From positions 124,001 to 188,000 of the forward strand of contig JAUJYZ010000686.1 in assembly GCA_033675265.1 (NCBI GenBank): 64,000 bases of DNA, read 5' to 3'. This DNA comes from Actinostola sp. cb2023 (lineage: Eukaryota; Cnidaria; Anthozoa; Actiniaria; Actinostolidae). Position numbers and translations under genes: made by a program. The notes under the pieces are model-generated. The model did not search any database, was not told the origin of the DNA, and worked only from the letters and a program-made list of their open reading frames with translations. Below are positions 1 through 28,400 of the stretch, one piece after another (positions within the stretch are counted from its first letter, which is position 1; every line of letters starts with the position of its first letter).

Positions 1-1008
1 GTACATAGTGTTCAATAATTCACTGTAGATGAAGATGATAGATATAATTTTTAATTTTATTTTTTTATTTAATGAGGATGTAACAGATAAAGCTATGCTT
101 TTTTCCAATCTGGTCCTCCTGAAATGAAACTGAAACTTTATTTACTTTAGATACTTTATTGGTTATACACGGCAGCCAGAGGCTGAATTGTGTATATCTT
201 TATTAAATTATAACTATAATACACTGCACTGCACAGGCATTGGGGACTTCGGTATGCATCGTATATACGGCACAGGTAAAGAATGGAAATCAAAGAACCA
301 AAGTGAATCAACTTACTCCCAGAAATACACAATTGCAGAGGTTGTTGTGTGGGCATTTTACACAAAGACGCATTTGAAAACCAAAAGGTACCAATTCTTC
401 TAATCAAATCTTGAGGAGTAGCTTTATAGTACAGACGACGAAACTATACTGTGTGTCATTTGGAGATGGACTTTAAGTATCTTTCTTCTCTAGTATTAGG
501 GACTTTAAGCATCGAGGATGGGGACGTGAGGACGACGGCAGAGAAACAATAGCGCTAATTACAAAATTCAATAACTTCTTGTTGGAATGTATGAAATCAG
601 CTCGATTTGGTCTTAACTTCAGGCGTTCTGTGTTAAACTACAACGTAAAATGCCTATGTTTGACGTTGTAAAGAGAATGAGAACGTCAGTTCGAGATATA
701 GTTGTTTTCAGTCAACCGGACCACAAAAAGACAATATCATTCATCAAAAAGGGCGCAAATTTAGTGAAAAACACGGAAAAAGAAACAAATGCGAAAACAA
801 TAGACAACAAAACACTTTATTCGAACTTCGTAATCCTCACGTCCCTGTCCTCGATGCTTAAAGTCCCTATTATTAGTATAAGTGATGACTTCTTGAGCTA
901 TCAGTCACTGTACTACTTTGAATAACTCAAATATCAAAAACATCATTGCCTTGTACTTCATGACATCAAGCAGCTCCAAAAGATACACAGTTCTCAGTCT
1001 TATATTCT
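1..1008. other. No gene recognised at left edge
   Basis: I see no exon that I can support in this AT-rich stretch. It could be intron or downstream sequence of the minus-strand UBE2D gene that begins at 3139. I looked on the minus strand for the catalytic-cysteine exons of that enzyme and found none. Confidence 0.5.
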
Positions 1009-1297
1009 GGCCCCAGTTGCACGAAAGGTGGTTAGCGCTATCCACCGGATAAGTCTTATCCAATGGATAATAATGGAGGATATTGTCGGTAACGTCGGTA
1101 GGGAACTCGGTCGGGTCCCGAATACTATCCGAAAATTGGACTACTTACATTACGGACACACAGACGATGACATAGTATCTACGACTTCCACAGGAAGCCC
1201 GTAGATACAAAAAGGATGCAGTTATTCAATACATTTTATCCGTTGGATAGGACTTATCCAGTGGATAGCGCTAACCACCTTACATGCAACAAGGGCC
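1009..1297. mobile_element. Palindromic MITE (GGCCC..GTTG..CGAAAGG termini)
   Basis: The first 60 bases and last 60 bases are inverted copies: GGATAAGTCTTATCC-type arms and GGTGGTTAGCGCTATCCAC at the left, and its complement near 1260-1285. The ends read GGCCCCAGTTGCACGAAAGG and its complement. A second, shorter element at 15875-15986 has related ends (GGGGCCCGGTTGTTCGAAAGG), so the two probably belong to one family. No coding capacity is seen, so this would be a non-autonomous DNA transposon. Confidence 0.7.
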
Positions 1298-3139
<1,842 letters not shown>

Positions 3140-3754
3140 CTTTTATTTTGTTCGTGTGGGTCAAGAAGAACTCCACAAAAAAGCAGAATTCAATCACTCC
3201 TGCCAAACTTCCTGTTGGGTTCCTTGTAAAAATGGCGGACACAATACGCACTCGCTTTGACCGACATCCACCGGTACCGTCATTTGTCACGTGATTATTA
3301 AGGCCAAGGCCTACGCGGACAAAGGCGTGTCAAATTCTAAGAAGAAAAATCATCATCAAAATCAACCTAATTAATCAATTCTAATGCTTCATCATTATCT
3401 ACGTAGCAACTTTTATCACAAACCGTTCTTTCCTGTTCTAAAAGCAGAATAAAAGACTTCAAAATTCAATATAAGAAGAGCGCATAAAAAATACTTCCAG
3501 AAATTACTAGTATTCAGCAATGATACAAAGATGGGTATTTTTGACCTATAGATAAATATTTAAAAAGATGTCTTATTGAGTTTCAATGAAAATAAATCAA
3601 AATTCTTGGTAATAAAGTTTTGCCAAGTCATTGTACAAATATTTTGGTTCTATCCCTCCCAGGGGAATATATTTGCGTAACGTAGTCCCTCCCCTACGGG
3701 AGACACGTGTCAGCCGATGCTTGTCCTCTTGACTTGTCTGTCTGAACAGAAAAC
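3140..3754. promoter_or_regulatory. Divergent promoter region between UBE2D and ADK
   Basis: The two start codons point away from each other across about 615 bp. The stretch holds a CACGTG-containing segment near 3704 (GACACGTGTCAG, an E-box core) and no obvious TATA box close to the ADK start. A shared promoter is inferred from geometry alone. Confidence 0.4.
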
Positions 3755-17485
<13,731 letters not shown>

Positions 17486-17631
17486 TCGTGGCTATATTAC
17501 CATTACACAGTGGATAGAAGGGATAAACTTTTAATAAAATCACATTTTGTGACTGTTTGATTGATTTATTTATTTTCCATTCCAGTACTAAGTGGTTAAC
17601 TGAAAATAATTTTATCTTGAAGGCCATGCCA

Positions 17632-18560
17632 CTAGATATGACCGTGTATCCACTAGAAATGACCGCGTATCCACTAGAAATGACTGCGTATGCAATAGAA
17701 ATGACTGCGTATCCACTAGATATGACTGCGTATCCACTAGAAATGACCGCGTATGCAATATAAATGACTGCGAATCCACTAGAAATGACTGCGTATCTAC
17801 TAGAAATGACCGCGTATACACCAGCAATGACTGCGTATCCACTAGAAACGACCGCGTATCCACTAGAAACGACCGCGTATCCACTAGAAATGACCGCGTA
17901 TGCAATAGAAATGGTCGACTGCGTATCCACTAGAAATGACTGCGTATCCACTAGAAATGACTTCGTATCCACTAGAAATGACCGCGTATCCACTAGAAAT
18001 GACCGCGTATCCACTAGAAACGACCGCGTATCCACTAGAAATGACCGCGTATGCAATAGAAATGACTGCGTATCCACTAGAAATGACTGCGTATACACTA
18101 GAAATGACTACGTATCCACTACAAATGACCACGTATCCACCAGAAATGACCGCGTATCCACTAGAAATGGCCGCGTATCCACTAGAAATGACTGCGTATC
18201 CACTAGATCGAAATGACTGCGTATCCACTAGAAATGACTGCGTATCCACTAGATCGAAATGACTGCGTATCCACTAGAAATGACTGCGTATCCACTACAA
18301 ATGACCGCGTATCCACTAGAAATGACCGCGTATCCACTAGAAACGACCGCGTATCCACTAGAAATGACCGCGTATAATGCAATAGAAATGACTGCATGCG
18401 TATCCACTACAAATGACCGCGTATCCACTAGAAATGACCGCGTATCCACTAGAAACGACCGCGTATCCACTAGAAATGACCGCGTATCCACTAGAAACGA
18501 CCGCGTATATCCACTAGCTAGAAACAATCGCGTATCCACTAACTAGAAACGACCGTATGC
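17632..18560. repeat. 21-bp minisatellite, about 44 copies
   Basis: It starts about 150 bp past the ADK stop. The unit is close to ACCGCGTATCCACTAGAAAT plus one base, with GTATGCAATAG variants and occasional insertions (CTAGATCG). As 21 is a multiple of three, both strands stay open for long stretches and would read as heptads such as TAYPLEM. I see no start, splice or domain evidence for a gene, and treat it as noncoding. Confidence 0.9.
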
Positions 18561-18601
18561 TAAAAATGACTGTGTATAACCGACTGCGTATCCGTACAAA
18601 C

Positions 18602-18727
18602 ATGCCTCTCTCCTCCCCCTCCCCTCCCCTCCCCCTCCCCTCCCCCCCCCCTCCCCCCCCTCACCTCCCCTCCCTCCTCCCTCCCCTCACCTCACCTCAC
18701 CTCACCTCACCTCACCTCACCTCCCCT
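18602..18727. repeat. Pyrimidine tract (CCCCTCC and CTCAC repeats)
   Basis: Low-complexity C/T sequence directly follows the 21-bp array and ends in repeated CTCAC pentamers. Confidence 0.9.
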
Positions 18728-19114
18728 GAGATCTTTTTAGACTCATGAACAGTCAGGTATAATTTTATTGAAATTACTCTATGTAATTACTTTAATTGCT
18801 GAAATTAAAAACTAGTGACAAAGGAGCACTTGACTGTTCACCTCTGTTATTGGGAATCAGTGATTCTGAACAAGTTTGGCTCTGCAGTATTGGCTTCACA
18901 AACATATCAAATTCCTGAAATACATGCCATTATTTGAACACTTATTCCTGCTTAGATAGTTCAAACAAACTTGGATTAGTTGTTTTCAAGAGACAAAAGC
19001 CTCTTACAGGATTTAATAACCCGGGTCGGTGTAATTAATCAATCCGTTTTTCTGATTGGCTGGAATGTCGGCGTCAATTATCGCTTTGTTTACGCGGGAA
19101 ATCATGTTGCGCCA

Positions 19115-19128
19115 GTTGCTATGGTAAC
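19115..19128. promoter_or_regulatory. RFX-type X-box upstream of ZFAND4
   Basis: GTTGCTATGGTAAC fits the palindromic ciliary X-box consensus GTHNYYATRRNAAC at every fixed position. It is about 320 bp upstream of the ZFAND4 start codon. Function is inferred from the motif only. Confidence 0.5.
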
Positions 19129-19448
19129 ATTTCTACATCCGGGAGTTTGAAGAATTCTGAAGACGAAGAACACATCGAATATGGCTGTGAGGTAGAAAAG
19201 TTGCAGTCCGATTTTTGGCTTTTTTCGTCTCTGGAGTTGGATTTTGGTATTATATTTGTAAATGTGGTGTACTAGGGAGTCCTCTAGGGTGCCGTGGTGG
19301 TGAATTTTGTCTTTGGCCCGCGAAGAAAATGGACTTTTCTGCGTCCGTTCGAAGTGCCCTCGCTGTTGGCTCTGCTGTGTTGCAGTTCGTGACGAAGGAA
19401 CTTATCTTGTGAACTGGCGTCGAATTTCGACAATTTATAGGTCTTTCA

Positions 19449-22400
19449 ATGGACCTATATATACATACGCTAACTGGTACAGCGTTCCAGTTAAGGGTTA
19501 GTCCTTTCGAGACGATCATGAGTATCAAGGCAAAGATTCAACGTCTTGAAGGTGAGGAATTGTAGAGTTTGTTTTGCATAAACGATAAGCCTTATGTAAT
19601 TTTTTGGTTAAAACTCGCGTTAGAATTCAATGTTCCCAAAGTGCTCGACCTGTTTGCCCAGATAATGTAATTTGCAGTGTAAAATCTAAGGTATTAATCT
19701 GTAGAGGAAGTTGTGTTATGATTTATGGTTTGTATTTCGTTTGCTTAGATTTAAGCTTACTTTACGACCGAAGATGTTTTTAATAATTCACGACGTGCAT
19801 GCGAGAAAAACAAATACTCAACTCAAAATAATACTGTATTATGGTGGCATCTAGTAATAGCAAATCATTTCGATATCTTGCTCAGTGTTGATCAATTCTT
19901 CAAAACACCTAAGACCTAAAACTGGTATTATTAGTCCATGTACCGGTACGTGACTGCAATCCTATAGGATTGGTCCATTGGGATTATGACATAACGCATG
20001 TTCATACTCTAGAGACTTAAATCAGGGGGATTAGTTTCCCCTTGCTTCCTCCCCTCATCACAGCTTGATTTGACTTTCTAAATCATCCAAATGAACTTTC
20101 CCCAAAGATTTAAAAAATATTTCATTTTGACCATATTATTTTGACTTCCTTAGATAGATAGATATCTACTGTACTTAGCATTACAGCTTTTAAGTTATAC
20201 TTAGTTCAAGACAGACATTGGAGATATGTGTCTGGGGGTAAATTATTTAAAGTTTATCACTGTTGTCATCAAGTTAATAATTACCGAAATCACTCGACTG
20301 TTAGCATTGCCAAAATAACATCGATCGCTTTTTGAATTTCAGTTAACTCAGCCACGTGAGTTAACCGAAATTCAAAACGTGATCAATCATTCTTTTGGCG
20401 GTGCTAACAGTCGAGTGATTTCGTAAGTATGATATGCACCTTTTCGTAGATTCCCAGAATTCTCCAGGAGTCTGCACGCAAGCGAGGTCAGGGTACAAAA
20501 TAGATCGAAAATATTAAGAGAGAATAAAGAAATTCAGTAGAAAACTTAAACGTTCTTGATTAGTTACAATAGTCATATTTTCCTCAATACATGATCAATT
20601 CTAAATATTTTTATCCTCTGACCTCGCTTGCGCGTGCGGAATCGTAAAGAATTATGGGTAACTCTGGGAAGGTCTATACTGGTAAATGGGCTTGATTACA
20701 TTTTGGGTCTTTGTTTTTGATCACCTTATTGCTGTTGTCCAAAAGTTGAGTTGGATTAATTTTGATTTGATGCCTTCTAACATGATTCTAGAAAGCTCCT
20801 GTTGTGTTGACATTGTCTTTGGCAAACATCATACCCATGGACAGCATCTGTTAGCAAATCATACCATAATAAGCTATATGAGCAATAATATTGCATTCAA
20901 ACATACAATAGCAAAAATAAACTCTTCAGAAAAGGAAACGAACAGATAATAATAATAATTTAATTCTTGAAAAAGCGCATTACATATAAATCTCAATGCT
21001 CTTTACAAGTGAGTAAGAAAATATAGAAAATAAAAATATATATAGAAAATATATAGGGAAGGCCACCACGGTAACATATTGTGTGTTCCTACATCTTGGA
21101 TTCAAATTTGTTCTTTTTTACGTTTTTTGTGAAGAGCTCAGTCTTTTTTCAAAAATAAATACACAGATTGGCTTTCGCTCTATGTTTTTGGACAAGCTCT
21201 TCACTGTGTTTGCTCGATTTTTGGAATATCTGAAGAATATATGCATTACTGGACGGTACCTGCTTAATGTGATTATGGTGTTTCTCTCAGACATTTTAAG
21301 TAGCTGTGCTTGACTATTTTGAATATATATTTATCCCTTCCTCAGAACAAGTAGTTTTTTCTCTGTAAATGATACTACAAAGAGTACAAATAAAGTTGTT
21401 GTTAACATTGTTGTTGGTTGTAGGATATTTGTACACCAAAAATAAATGATCGTGCATATTTAAACCTGTATTCCTTTGATGTTTATAGAATCTGTTCAAA
21501 TATATCTGTATAAATGTACATAATTTCAATTTTTTGATTTCAATGTACATTATCGCAGATTGTCATACACAGTGTTTATCACCTGGCCAGTTAATCACAA
21601 TCTGGCAATGATAGACTTTTATAAGCTGATTGAAACCACCATAAAGTTTTAGAATATCAGGGACACATTTGTAAGTGTATACAAAAAAATGTATTTTTTT
21701 TGTGGATTAAAATAGCAGAGTAAAGGATCCCAATGACCTGGCTCTAATGAACCCTGGGGAAGGTTTCAAAGAAAAGAAGAAATATAAGGCCAATACACAA
21801 TGTATATTGTGGCTGTAATTCATTTGGATTTTCCTCACTAAATGGTCATTGCCAAACCAAACAAAGCATGATGTGATATGTGTTTTCTCCAGATGTAAAC
21901 CAGAACAAAATGTATCAAATAATACATGTAGTAACAAATTAAAAATATTTATACTATATTTATAGAGTGCCTATCCAGGCCTGCTCTGGGCACCTCACAT
22001 TAAGCTCGTATAATTTAACAGAGAAAAAGTAACAGATTGACTAATAGCAAGAAAGTAATTAATAAAATAAATTATTTATTTTTATTTTTTAACAATTACA
22101 ATTTTATTTTACAAGTAATAACTAGTATGTACCCATACTCATAAAATAAATTACTAATTTGCTTGATTTTTGCAAGGTTCTGATTCTTCCTCCATTGTGA
22201 TATCAATCGAATACTAAACGTTGATACCTTTATCTGCTGTACTAGGCATTCCTGTCTCACAGCAGCATTTGATCTGGAGATCTGTAGAACTCATAGATGA
22301 CTTTTGCCTGCATGATTACAAGTAAGTATTGTAGTAGTTTTGCAGGGCCCCTCTGGATATCAGCCTCGTTGGTGAATGAGCTACCCTGATTTTAAATAAA

Positions 22401-25400
22401 GTCTGTTCGTTACATTACTTCTGTACAAAAACGCATGTGGCATGAGAGATACATGTACATGTAGCTCTCATTTGAGGGGATTACTTTACTTTAAAGGGGG
22501 ACTAGGAATGTAAATCATTCAAAATTTGATTTAGCTGAAACTTCACTGAAATAATCTTGAAGGGTCTTATAATCACTCGTTAAAAATTTTTTCTCAATAT
22601 TGGAGAGGGAAGTACTAAATTTTATGAATCTTTGGAGGTGTCAGTGACGTACATTACTCAAACCCAAACTCAGCTCCATACATTTACTTGTATTTTGTGA
22701 TCGAAATACTTGATTGAAACTGGTCAAACAATCAATCCTTTAGAAGCACAGGGAATGAAGAAAAGTCCTTCACACAAACATTTTTGTTTCATATAAATAA
22801 AATAATTCAAGACATTAAGTAGCGGCTCGCGTAAGAGGTGGTGCGGATTTGGACTTGAAAGCGATTTGGAGCCGTTAATCAGACCTTACACACAATTTTA
22901 ATTAAATACAAGAATTTGATTGGTACAAAGCTCAAAAAAGGTGTCGTAGCGCCAAAATTCAAACCTATATATTTAGATATTACTAGTGTTAGATAATATC
23001 CAACGATAAAACTTTTCAAGAAAGCATCAAATATTCATACAATTGTATTGTAGAAGTTTCAGCGATTTTCTATCGTGAGCAAGTTTGTATACTCACATTA
23101 AGCTCATAAAATGATCATACCATACACTGTACTTGGATAATGTTTGTAATGAGTCGCCAAAATAAGCCTAAATGACCGAGAATGCTACTAATTCGAATCA
23201 AACCGGTTAGTTTTGATATGTACACAATTCACTTAAATTAAATATAAGAAATTTGAAGCAAATTAAAGATTTCTTTGATCATAAGCAACTGCATGGTCTT
23301 TGTTGTATTTCCGCTAACCATGACATCTATTTCGATCAGCTAATCTCCAATTGTATTGGTCCTTTTGCCTGTATGATCACACCTCAGCATTTGGAATCCT
23401 TCCACAAATGACCTTTCTTTCGACGTGACCTTTCAAGTCGAACGCAGTTTCGACGGAATCCCCACTCCATTACATTCTTCTAGAACAAAACATACAGCAA
23501 CACAATATGTCATGGAAACTTAAATAAACCTAACTGTTACGTAACTACAAAGAAACATGGGTAAATAATAATGTATTTGCTGGAATAAAAATTCTGAAGA
23601 GTCTCACATTTCACTGAAATAAACTTGGAGTCTTTTACCTTCGTATCACAAGCTTCCTCACGATGAAAATCCGTATAACTTCGGGTAATAGCGAATTATG
23701 CTAAGTACTACCAAATATGGTTCGCTCATTGTTGGAATCTACGGCAAACCATGAAATATCGGAAGAAGATGACCTCTCATCCAATCACATTCGAGTATTT
23801 GTATTTTGCCGCGAATGCTGGCACCGCTGTTATCGCTTTGGTGCATAGTTAAAATACGAGTCGTTACTTAAACATGAACAAATGTATGGAGCAAAACCAT
23901 GTTGATTGTTTGGGTTGAGTACGTGACGTCACCGACACCTCTAAAGATTCATAAAAATGTATTACTTCGCATTGGAATGTCTGAGAAAAAAACGAACCAG
24001 TGATTGTATGGGTCTTTGACAATATTTCAGTGAAGTTTCAGCCAAATCAAATGTTGAATGATTTACGTAATAGTCCCCCTTTAATGCTTATCACTTAATT
24101 GAATATTAGAAACAAGACACTTTTAGGCTCAGGGTTCGCTATTAAAACTGTGATGTTGCTAGGGGCCCAACAGAGTATGTTTGGGTCTTTCTTAGTCATT
24201 TGCATCACCATGTCTTGTGTACACACAAAAACACACACAATCCAAGTAAAGAAAGCAACACCACTGATGGAACAATTTTCAATTTCTTTGCACATCTAGC
24301 TACCATAATAATTTATAACAATAAAATAAAATATTAATGATACTCTTAATTTATAATCTTGTTATTGAGAGTCTTAATTTATAATCTTATAATTGATAGT
24401 CTTAATTTATAATCTTATTATTAATGGTCTTAATTTATAATCTTTTTATTGAATGTCTTAATTTATAATGTTATTATTAATGGTCTTAATTTATAATGTT
24501 ATTATTAACCCATTCGCTCCTGAGCTATTTTGAGTTTTTTAACGATTTTCTGGACCTAATCACGTCGTAGGAAATTTTGATTCCATATAAGGGGTTTCCA
24601 TGGAAATCTTGACAGTTCTGAATGCCTGTGGGCTCGCGTCTTCACGTGTGCTGCCTTTCTTCTTGGGAGTTCGTAGGGGCTAGTAGTAATCACTACTCGA
24701 AAAGGCCAATTTTGCATTTTTAGAGTGTTTATAGCCATTATTCACCACAGACGCCCCCAGGACAGCATCATTAAGCTTGACTGGTGTGGTAGAGACCGTT
24801 CTCCTGGAAGAACTCAGGAGGAAGATACGAATTCACGAACACATTTCGGCAGCTCGTTCAGATTTTCCAAAATGGCGGCCTCAAAGTGAAATCGTCTCTC
24901 TGGTCTTTCTGTGGTGGATTCCAGGGCCTACAAAGGCATTTTTGGCGACTTTGAACTTGAATGCAACCGGTGCAATATTTTGCCTGTAGGACCGACTGGC
25001 TTGACACTATATATTCTTAAAAACACAAATGGTGGGAGGATTTCTGTCGAAAATTCCCGGATGTTCCCGGCATCCTTTTCGGGCATGCAGAAGGAAAACA
25101 CGTGTTAGCGAAAGTGGTCCTAAGGAAATGGCTATTGTTCTGCAAGCTAAGGAAGAGAGAGTGAAAAATTCGTGACTATATCAAGAAGAGAGATAGAAGT
25201 TTGCCGAGAAAGTGGCGTTTTGTTTCGCAAGGATGTATTTTGGAAGAAAATCCAAGTCAAATGTCGTTCATTTTCGAGGTGTAAAATTGCATCAAAAACA
25301 CGCATTTTTGATTTTTATGGCAAACAAATTGAACTAATGCCCAGAAATCGGACCTTTAAGTCAGTTTACTTGAGGTTAAAATATGAAGAGTTATCTAGTT

Positions 25401-28400
25401 GTCACTAATAACTGGCCATGAGATCGATGTTACGAAAATTCAGAAAGTTAGAATTTTTCAAAGCAGTATCGATGTTTACGGCCGGTTTCGGCCGTTGTAG
25501 GAGTCAATGGGTTAATGGTCTTACCGGTAATTTATAATCTTATAATTGATAGTCTTAATTTATAATCTTATTATTAATGGTCTTAATTCATAATCTTTTT
25601 ATTGAATGTCTTAATTTATAATCTTATTATTAATGGTCTTAATTTATAATCTTATTATTGGTGGTCTTAATTTGGGAAAATAACAAAACAAAAAAACACA
25701 TATGAAAATGACTTAAAGGGGGACTCTGATGAAAATCATTCGCAATTTAATTTAGCTGAAACTTCACTGAAATAATCTCAAAGAGCCATACAATTACTGG
25801 TTAAAGTGTTTTCTCAAAATTCGTAAGGGAAGTATTACATTTTTATGAATCTTTAGAAGTGTCAGTGACGTCATCTACTCAACCCAAACAATCAACACGG
25901 CTTCGCTCCATATATTTCTTTGTAATTAGTTTCTTGAATTATTTTATTTCTATGAAGCTAAAAGTTTGGGTGAAGTAGTTTTCTTACATTATTTGTGCTT
26001 AGGATTGATTGTCTGACCAGTTGTCTTCAATGCAGATCTGTTATATGAACAAAACATTGATATATTTTGATTCAAAAAATACAAAGAAATGTATGGAGCT
26101 GAATGTTGGGTTGAGTAGATGACGTCACTGACACCTCTAAAGATTCATAAAAATATAGTACTTCCCTCTGGAATATCGAAAAAAGATGTTAACTAGTGAT
26201 TATTGCACCCTTGAAGAATTATTCAATGAAGTTTCAGCTAAATTCAATTTCGAACAATTTTCATCAGAGTCCCCCTTTAAAATAAAATAATTAATGACAG
26301 TGTTACTGCTGCATTGCCCCTAACAACATTGTAGTTTGAAACGAAAAGCATAGCTCCAAAAAGTGCATATTAATCTATGATATTTATTATTTATATAGCG
26401 CCGCTTCCGAAATGTCCAGTAGCGCTTTACAATTATTCATTGTTTTACAAATCAAGCATCAGTTCTTACTCAAATGATAAGTGTAGTAAAAACATTCTCC
26501 TATTCTTTGTAGGAGTTTTTATTTACCCTATTAAACCCTGACAGCCTTCAAATACATGTACAACAAACATGCTGGCCATTAGGTGTAATTGTGTCGATTA
26601 AATGTGAGGTTTTAAGCAGAGAACACTCATTCTGGCCAGCTTATCATGAAAGATTTTGAAATTAACTTTTAATGGGGGAAATGTTTTGTCTGGACAGACA
26701 GCTGTCAGGCCTGACATATGACAGACAAGAAAAATAGAATTTGTAGGCTTTATGCGTTTTCAATATATTTTATCAATAGGAACTGATATTTCAAATTAAA
26801 TTTTAATCAAACTTTGGTATTGTTTTCTCTCCAGTATCTGTGATGGAGCTACCTTACAACTTGTTCTTGCTATGAGGGGAGGACCAATCAATACACGACG
26901 AGGTGAGATTAAAAAGAATAACCAGAATGATTTGGAAGTGTCAACATATTGGGTTCTCTGCAATAACAGTGTAAGTGACTTGTGTTCAAAATCTAAATTC
27001 TCCTTTGAAATTCAAAGAATCTCAAGGAGAATTTAGATTTTGATCAGAGATCACTTACATAGTTCTTGCACGGACCCCTTTGAATACTTGTATGAACATT
27101 ACTTTTGTTGTAAAAAAATCTCATATGATGCATACAAATCAGTAAGAGTGCTTATATGCCTATTTTACCCTCCTCCATGGGCATAGTACAATAGTTAATT
27201 GTACCCGAGCCAGCAGGTCACAGGTTGCATCACTGGGCTCAGGCTAAGTGTGCACATTTAAAGGTCAATCAATACAGTGCGACTACTGTAACCGGGGCCA
27301 CAACGAGAACCAATCACAATTCAGACAAAAACAAAGTCAATTTCAAAATGTGTGTACTTCAGCCAATCAGGAGAGAGCATTCTCATTATCTAAGTGGCCC
27401 CGGTTGAAGTCATCGCACTGTAAATTGCTGTTTGTTTATAAATCCTATTCTTAATCTATAATACAGTTCCTATGGAAGATCCAAGTTTGCAAGAGATGGC
27501 AGAGTACATGGAAGCTAACCAGTAAGCATTACATAGTTTATAATGAGATACATGTACACATAGATACTGTACATGTAGATAGTTTATAATGAGATACATG
27601 TAGATAGATAGTAAGGAAAGTGCAATAAAGATATCCATAAAGTTTGTGAGTGTTAAAGCTCTAGAAACAGGCCCTCTGATATGGTGCGGAAAAAAACCGG
27701 AAATTGTGCGGGGAAAAAAGGGAAATTATGCAGAAAATTATGCGATTTTTCCAATGGTTAATTTAACCTTTTTATAAAGGAATGTAATTGCTGCGAGCGC
27801 AGCACTCGATCTTTTGGTATCCGCATTTCTGTCACGTGTGAAACGCTGGGCTACCTGTGGTCTGGATGCCAGCTAGATTTTCAATTTTTTGGTATCCGGA
27901 TTTCTGTCACGTGTAAGCATTGGGCTACCTGTGGTCTGGATGATATTGTGGCTATTTCGACAGCTTGTAATACAACAACATGTTAAACACCAGTTTATTT
28001 ACTGCTGGAACTATTCATCAAGTTGACAAACGCTTCAGTGACTTTTCGAGAGGACGCCAGTGTTCTTTTATGAGTTTCTCAGCGCTTTTATTTGCTCAGA
28101 ATTTGCCTATCGCTCTCCGTGGACTTCTGAAACGATCGATGAGATCCTAACCGAAGGTGACAGACTTTACCTCGATTGTCTTGATAGTAGAGGAGATATC
28201 CCAGATACAGAAACATTGTCCCTGAACTATTTACCCATTGTAGTTAATATTTTACAGTCAAGAATTCTCACTAGCTTTGTCTACAGTTCTCAATCTTGAC
28301 TGTCAGGATGTACTATAAATGACTAATCTTGTTCCGTATCGAATGTGTTGAGTTGTTGGTGTGGCTCAGCAGCACTTCCTTTGCATTATGCAACTTCTAG

